64,000 bases of DNA. It comes from Nocardioides cynanchi (lineage in GTDB: Bacteria; Actinomycetota; Actinomycetes; Propionibacteriales; Nocardioidaceae). Below the pieces are notes generated by a model, which saw only the letters and a list, made by a program, of their open reading frames with translations, did no database searches and was not told the origin of the DNA. Made by a program: the position numbers and the translations under genes. The DNA lies in NCBI RefSeq assembly GCF_008761635.1, contig NZ_CP044344.1:1736001-1800000 (forward strand). Reading direction: 5' to 3'. Position 1 is the stretch's first letter; every line of letters begins with the position of its first letter. Shown in pieces: positions 59,965-64,000 of the stretch.

Positions 59965-61632
59965 TCAGCCCACGCTCTTCAGGTGCGTGACAACGGTGAG
60001 GATCGCGTTGTTGTAGCTCGTCGGCAGCGTGTACGGGTCGCTCTGCGACGGCCAGCCGGTGAAGTTCTTCGTCGAGAAGAGCCCCCAGCTGCCGCCGTAG
60101 TACATGAGGACGACCGGGACCTGGCTGTACATGATCTTCTGGAGCTGGTCGGTCGCCTTCTGCTGCTGCGCATGGCTGGTGGCACCGGCCAGCTTCGCCA
60201 GCGCGGCGTCCACCTGCGGGTTCTTGTACCGCTCGAAGTTGTTCGCGGTGGCGGTGCCGATGGGCGCCGCGAACGCGCTGTTCAACGTGTTGTTGAAGTC
60301 GGTGTAGGGGTCACCCGTGCCGCCGTAGCCACCGAAGGCGGCATCGAACTTCCCGCTCTGCGTGGCGCTGGTGTACGGCGTGGCCTGCGGGGTGTCGAGA
60401 GTGACCTTGATGCCGATGGCACCCAGCTGGTTGACGACCTCCTTGCCGGCCGCGACCCAGTCGCTGTAGTTGGCCGGCATCATGATCGACATCGCGACCT
60501 GGTTCCCCGAGGAGTCGAGGAGCTTGCCGCCGGACTGGTGGTAGCCGGCCTTCTGGAACTCCTTGAGCGCATCGGCGGTGTTCTGGGTGATGTTGCCGTT
60601 GGCGGGGATCTGCGGGTCCAGCCACTTCTGCAGGTTGGGCAGGATCAGCCCCGACTGGCTGGCGCCGGTCGTGTAGCCGTTGACCGCCTTCTGTGCGATC
60701 TGGTCCCGGTTCAGCGCCAGGCTGATGCCGCGCCGGAAGTCGACGTTCTGGTACTGCGGCTTGGTCTGGTTGAGGAACAGTCCGATCGTGCCGCCGGGCG
60801 GGAACCAGTAGATGTTGTGGCTCGAGTCCTTGCTCACGTAGGTCTTCTGCACGTCGGGCAGGTAGTTGTAGGACCAGTCGAACTTGCCGCTGGTCACGTC
60901 GAGCTGGTTGGTCGACTGGTTGCTCGACTGCGCCGGCATCACGACCTCGGTCGGCGCGATCTTGCTGGCCTGCCAGTACTGGGGGTTCTTCTTCAGCGAG
61001 TACTGCGTCGGCGCGAACTTGTCGAGCATGAAGGGACCGGTGCCGACCGGGCTGGTGTTGGCGAACTTCTCCGGGTCGGACACGTTGGCCCACAGGTGCT
61101 GCGGGACGATCACCTGGCCGGCCAGGACGCCGACGAAGGGCACGTTCGGCTGCTTGAACTTCACGGTCACGCTGTCGCTCGACGCCGAGACGCTCTTGAT
61201 CTGGGTCCAGATCCCGTTGGAGTCCAGCGCCGGGTCCTTCTTCAGCAGGTCGTAGGTGAAGACGACGTCCTGCGGGGTGAAGGGCTTGCCGTCGCTCCAG
61301 GTCACGCCCTTGCGGATCTTGAACACCACGGTGGTCGGGTTCTTGAACGTGTGACCGGTCGCGAGGTACGGCGTGAACGAGCCGTCGATCGGGCTGCGGA
61401 TCTCCAGCGGCTCGTACATCAGCTGGGCGCCGTGCAGCTCGGTCGGGATGACGAGCGGGTTGAAGTTCTCCACCAGCTGTGGGTTCCCCGCGTCGCCTTG
61501 GATCGTCAGCGTGGTCCCACCGGCGGCGCCGGTGTTGTTGTCGCTGCCCGCGCAGGCTCCCAGAGCCAGGGCGGACACGACGAGCAGCGACGACGCGAGC
61601 GCGGTCGACCTCGTCCGAGAGTGGTACTTCAT
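59965..61632 (-). CDS. Substrate-binding lipoprotein of the transporter operon
   Basis: An SBP_bac_5 protein of 555 residues. The lipobox LALGACAG places the lipid anchor at Cys27. The signature VVFKIRKGVTWSDGKPFTPQ is near residue 105, the second lobe contains RRGISLALNRDQIAQKAVNG, and the end is rich in aromatics (LMYYGGSWGLFSTKNF), as in the sugar-binding members of this family. Its start overlaps the GH39 stop by four bases, so enzyme and binding protein are made together. Confidence 0.93.
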   Translation of the reverse strand: MKYHSRTRSTALASSLLVVSALALGACAGSDNNTGAAGGTTLTIQGDAGNPQLVENFNPLVIPTELHGAQLMYEPLEIRSPIDGSFTPYLATGHTFKNPTTVVFKIRKGVTWSDGKPFTPQDVVFTYDLLKKDPALDSNGIWTQIKSVSASSDSVTVKFKQPNVPFVGVLAGQVIVPQHLWANVSDPEKFANTSPVGTGPFMLDKFAPTQYSLKKNPQYWQASKIAPTEVVMPAQSSNQSTNQLDVTSGKFDWSYNYLPDVQKTYVSKDSSHNIYWFPPGGTIGLFLNQTKPQYQNVDFRRGISLALNRDQIAQKAVNGYTTGASQSGLILPNLQKWLDPQIPANGNITQNTADALKEFQKAGYHQSGGKLLDSSGNQVAMSIMMPANYSDWVAAGKEVVNQLGAIGIKVTLDTPQATPYTSATQSGKFDAAFGGYGGTGDPYTDFNNTLNSAFAAPIGTATANNFERYKNPQVDAALAKLAGATSHAQQQKATDQLQKIMYSQVPVVLMYYGGSWGLFSTKNFTGWPSQSDPYTLPTSYNNAILTVVTHLKSVG

Positions 61633-63566
61633 CGGGTTTTCTCCTCAGGGTTCGCCGACGGTTGTCCGTCGCCGGTGCGGCGGGGCGCCGCCTTCAGTCG
61701 GATCCGGACCACGCCCGGCTGCGGCAGCGTGACGCTGACCGAGCCGGACCCGGATGCGGCGACGAGGTCGTCGACCTCGTCGATGTGCAGGTGGTCGGCC
61801 TCGCGGAGGCGGGCCCACTCGGCCTGCTCGGGCCAGTCGGCGCCGCTCGCGACGCTGCCGATGTTGGAGTGCTCGCCGTCGACGCGGGCGACCTCGACGG
61901 CGTACCGGTCCGACGACAGGCCGGCCAGGGCGACGGTGACCTCGCGGACCAGCCGTGGGTCGCCGTGCATGAGATCGGCGTTGACGGTGCCGTTCCAGAC
62001 CAGGACGTCGACCGTGCCGTCGTCGTGGCGGGTGGCCCACGACCGCACCAGCACGTCGGCGCCGTCCCCCTCGAGGGTGCTGGGCAGCACCTGGTCGCCC
62101 TGGTGCGCGGCGAGGTGCAGCGCCCAGTAACGCGGCTTGCGCAGGTTGCCGAGGGTCAGCAGGCCGAAGCCGTCGTGGAAGAGCCGCGGTGCCCGCCCGA
62201 GCTCCTCGAAGTGGTCGCTGACCACCCAGTACGCCAGTGCCTTGAGCCGACCTTGGGCGCTCTGCATCCCGCTGAGGACGAACGGTGCGCCCGCGACCCC
62301 GTCGTGGATGGGGCCGAAGTGCGTCGAGCCGACGCCCCACTCGGTCCACAGGATGTCGGCGCCGCCGAAGCCGTGGTGCTCGAGCACGCCCCGGAAGTCC
62401 AGGGGCAGGTTGCCGTAGGTGTGAGTCGTCGCGAGCTCCAGCGGCAGTGCGTGCTTCTCGGCGTACGCCGCCAGCGCCTCGACCCACTCCGAGGCCGCGG
62501 TCGAGGGGCCGCCGACCGTGAGCCGCGCGTCGACGTCCTTGATCGCGCGAGCCGCCTCCTCGTACAGGCGGAGGTAGTCGTCCTGGGTGCCGGTCCAGAA
62601 GACCTCGAGGTTGGGCTCGTTCCACACCTCGAAGCCCCAGCCGGCGACCTCGTCGACGCCGTACCGCTCGACGAGGTGCGCGGCGAGCGCGCCCACCGTC
62701 TGGTGCCACTCGGACCACTCGCGGGGCGGCGAGATGATCCCGCGGTACTCGAAGACCGTCTGCTCGAGGTCACGGGCGATCGCCGCCGGCATGAAGCCGA
62801 GCTCGACCACCGGATGGATGCCGAGCGCCAGGATCTGGTCGTAGAGGTCGTCCACGATCGTGAAGTCGAAGGCCAGGGAGCCGTCGTCGGCGCGGGTCAC
62901 GACGTGGTTGTCGTCGTGCAGGATCGCGTGGGCACGCACGGCGGTCACGCCGAGGTCGGCGTGCGCGATCCGCAGCGCCTCGGTGAACTCCTCGCCGATC
63001 GGGTGGCCGTTGCCCAGGTCGCCGAACCGGAGCTGGGTGAGCCGCTCGGAGCCGACCAGCCACCACACGCGGTCCAGCTCGCCGGCGTCACCCGCAGCGT
63101 CCACGGAGACGGTCAGCTCACCACCCGCGTGGCCGCTGGTCGTGCCGTCGACCGGGTCGCTCCAGTGCCAGACGGGGTGCTCGTTGCCGAGCACGGCCCC
63201 GACCCGGTAGCGGTAGGTGACGTCGTCCTCCACGCCGGTGTCGGCGAACGCGACGTCGACCACAGCGGGCACGTCGCTGCCGCCGTGGGACACGATCGCC
63301 GGCTCGTCCTCCGGGTCGCCGCTACGGCCGCGCTCGAGGACGTAGCCGGCGGCACCGCGGACCGGCTGCCACTCGAGCCTCACGAAACCGTTGCCCGGGC
63401 TCGCGGACAGGCCCGTCGGCGCCGGCAGCTCGGAGGCCGGGTCGGCCTCCGTGGTCTCGGTCAGCCGGCGGTAGATACGCCGCTCCCAGTCGGCCCGGGC
63501 ATCGTCCTCGGGCGCGGCCACGGCTTCGGGCTCGAACCCGGTTCCGGCGTGCGGTGTCTCGGTCAC
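61629..63566 (-). CDS. GH39-type glycosidase with fibronectin III domain
   Basis: A 645-residue, probably cytoplasmic glycosidase; no signal peptide is seen. A fibronectin type III domain (about 48-145; LPAPTGLSASPGNGFVRLEW) precedes a TIM barrel of the GH39/clan A type with acid-base Glu317 in EVWNEPN and nucleophile Glu409 in ILWTEWG. A C-terminal beta domain follows (LVWNGTVNADLMHGDPRLVR). Beta-xylosidase or a related activity is likely. GTG start, overlapping the lacI stop. Confidence 0.87.
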   Translation of the reverse strand: MTETPHAGTGFEPEAVAAPEDDARADWERRIYRRLTETTEADPASELPAPTGLSASPGNGFVRLEWQPVRGAAGYVLERGRSGDPEDEPAIVSHGGSDVPAVVDVAFADTGVEDDVTYRYRVGAVLGNEHPVWHWSDPVDGTTSGHAGGELTVSVDAAGDAGELDRVWWLVGSERLTQLRFGDLGNGHPIGEEFTEALRIAHADLGVTAVRAHAILHDDNHVVTRADDGSLAFDFTIVDDLYDQILALGIHPVVELGFMPAAIARDLEQTVFEYRGIISPPREWSEWHQTVGALAAHLVERYGVDEVAGWGFEVWNEPNLEVFWTGTQDDYLRLYEEAARAIKDVDARLTVGGPSTAASEWVEALAAYAEKHALPLELATTHTYGNLPLDFRGVLEHHGFGGADILWTEWGVGSTHFGPIHDGVAGAPFVLSGMQSAQGRLKALAYWVVSDHFEELGRAPRLFHDGFGLLTLGNLRKPRYWALHLAAHQGDQVLPSTLEGDGADVLVRSWATRHDDGTVDVLVWNGTVNADLMHGDPRLVREVTVALAGLSSDRYAVEVARVDGEHSNIGSVASGADWPEQAEWARLREADHLHIDEVDDLVAASGSGSVSVTLPQPGVVRIRLKAAPRRTGDGQPSANPEEKTR

Positions 63567-64000
63567 TTCTGTCCTCCTCGAGCGGAGCAGCCACAGCTCG
63601 CGCGGAGCACGAGCTCGGTGGGCAGCACGGTGGTCTGGCGGGGGCCGGTCCGGTCGGCGAGCCGCGACAGCAGGGTCCCGACCGCGGTCTCACCGATGTC
63701 GCGCATCGGCTGGCGGACGGTGGTCAGCGTCGGTCGGACGTGCCGGCTGGTGGCGATGTCGTCGAAGCCGGTGACCGCCACGTCGGCGGGTACCCGGAGC
63801 TTGTGGCGACGCAGGACCGTCAGGGCGCCGATCGCCATCTCGTCGTTGCCGAGCACGATCGCGCGGGGCGGCGTACGACGGGCGGCCAGCAGTGCCTCCA
63901 CCGCCTCGGCGCCGCCGGACTCGGTGAAGTCTCCATGCGCTTCGGGGGCGTCGGGCACCTCGAGTCCCGCCGCGAGCAGCGCATCCCGGAAGCCGACGAA
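63563..64000 (-). CDS. LacI-family transcriptional regulator, C-terminal part
   Basis: The window ends inside this gene; 145 C-terminal residues are visible. FVGFRDALLAAGLEVPDAPE, the core IVLGNDEMAIGALTVLRRHK and VPADVAVTGFDDIATSRHVR are the periplasmic-binding-like effector domain of LacI/GalR proteins. The end, LRASCGCS, is common in actinobacterial members. It is first in the sugar operon and presumably its repressor, responding to the imported oligosaccharide. The DNA-binding domain and any operator lie beyond the window. Confidence 0.93.
   Translation of the reverse strand, partial: FVGFRDALLAAGLEVPDAPEAHGDFTESGGAEAVEALLAARRTPPRAIVLGNDEMAIGALTVLRRHKLRVPADVAVTGFDDIATSRHVRPTLTTVRQPMRDIGETAVGTLLSRLADRTGPRQTTVLPTELVLRASCGCSARGGQK

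Overview
The window is high-GC DNA from an actinobacterium, most likely of the Nocardioidaceae (Nocardioides-like). The evidence is the very strong G/C third-position bias, a single-chain actinobacterial Kgd, a WhiB1-type Wbl protein, the SigR/RsrA thiol-stress pair, Ni-superoxide dismutase with its SodX protease, ergothioneine genes, an F420-type nitroreductase and the 24-residue actinobacterial ribosomal protein bL37. No phage, IS element, integrase or CRISPR array is visible. Most genes look like ordinary chromosomal core genes.

Layout. 1-6.7 kb: end of a VOC protein, then a minus-strand operon argS-lysA-hom-thrC-thrB with 4-base stop/start overlaps (aspartate-family amino acids), with a tRNA-Arg(CCG) divergent from argS. 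7-13 kb: small membrane protein, secreted penicillin-acylase-type hydrolase, TfoX-like and CoA-binding proteins, LCP protein plus lipoprotein. 13-17.6 kb: kgd, a DUF6104 protein and an F420-type nitroreductase. 17.6-24 kb: two inverted arrays of a 32-bp repeat, a second penicillin acylase, SDR and quinone oxidoreductase, a third array of the same repeat, and malic enzyme. 24-26.2 kb: sodX/sodN and an RsbW-SigB/F pair. 26.2-42.5 kb: a stress and regulatory block (whiB1, pdtaS, ilvG-like, bL37, rsrA-sigR, SRAP, GGDEF-like, an ECF sigma factor fused to a surface protein, aroA, rsgA, hisN). Its order resembles the whiB1-pdtaS-sigH-aroA-rsgA region of mycobacteria. 42.5-48 kb: CBS, FKBP, S4, DUF445, cytidylyltransferase and secreted metalloprotease genes. 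48-52 kb: an Opp/Dpp-type binding protein with two tandem near-duplicate permeases and no ATPase. 52-54.4 kb: egtB-egtD. 54.5-64 kb: a minus-strand operon lacI-GH39-binding protein-permease-permease-ATPase-ATPase-secreted glycoamylase, which looks like a complete oligosaccharide uptake and degradation system.

How the parts work together. Several redox and stress layers sit side by side: SigR/RsrA with a textbook autoregulated promoter, WhiB1, Ni-SOD, ergothioneine, SigB/F with its kinase, and PdtaS. Many genes carry a TANNNT -10 element 6-7 bases before the start codon and no Shine-Dalgarno sequence, which indicates leaderless transcripts. These promoters also settle several start codons.

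The least explained items are three. First, the 32-bp repeat arrays: each begins at a stop codon, and all three have the same orientation relative to the gene they follow. Second, the 815-residue sigma factor with zinc finger, membrane segments and Ig-like surface repeats. Third, the duplicated permease pair. One conserved gene, hisN, carries a single-base frameshift.
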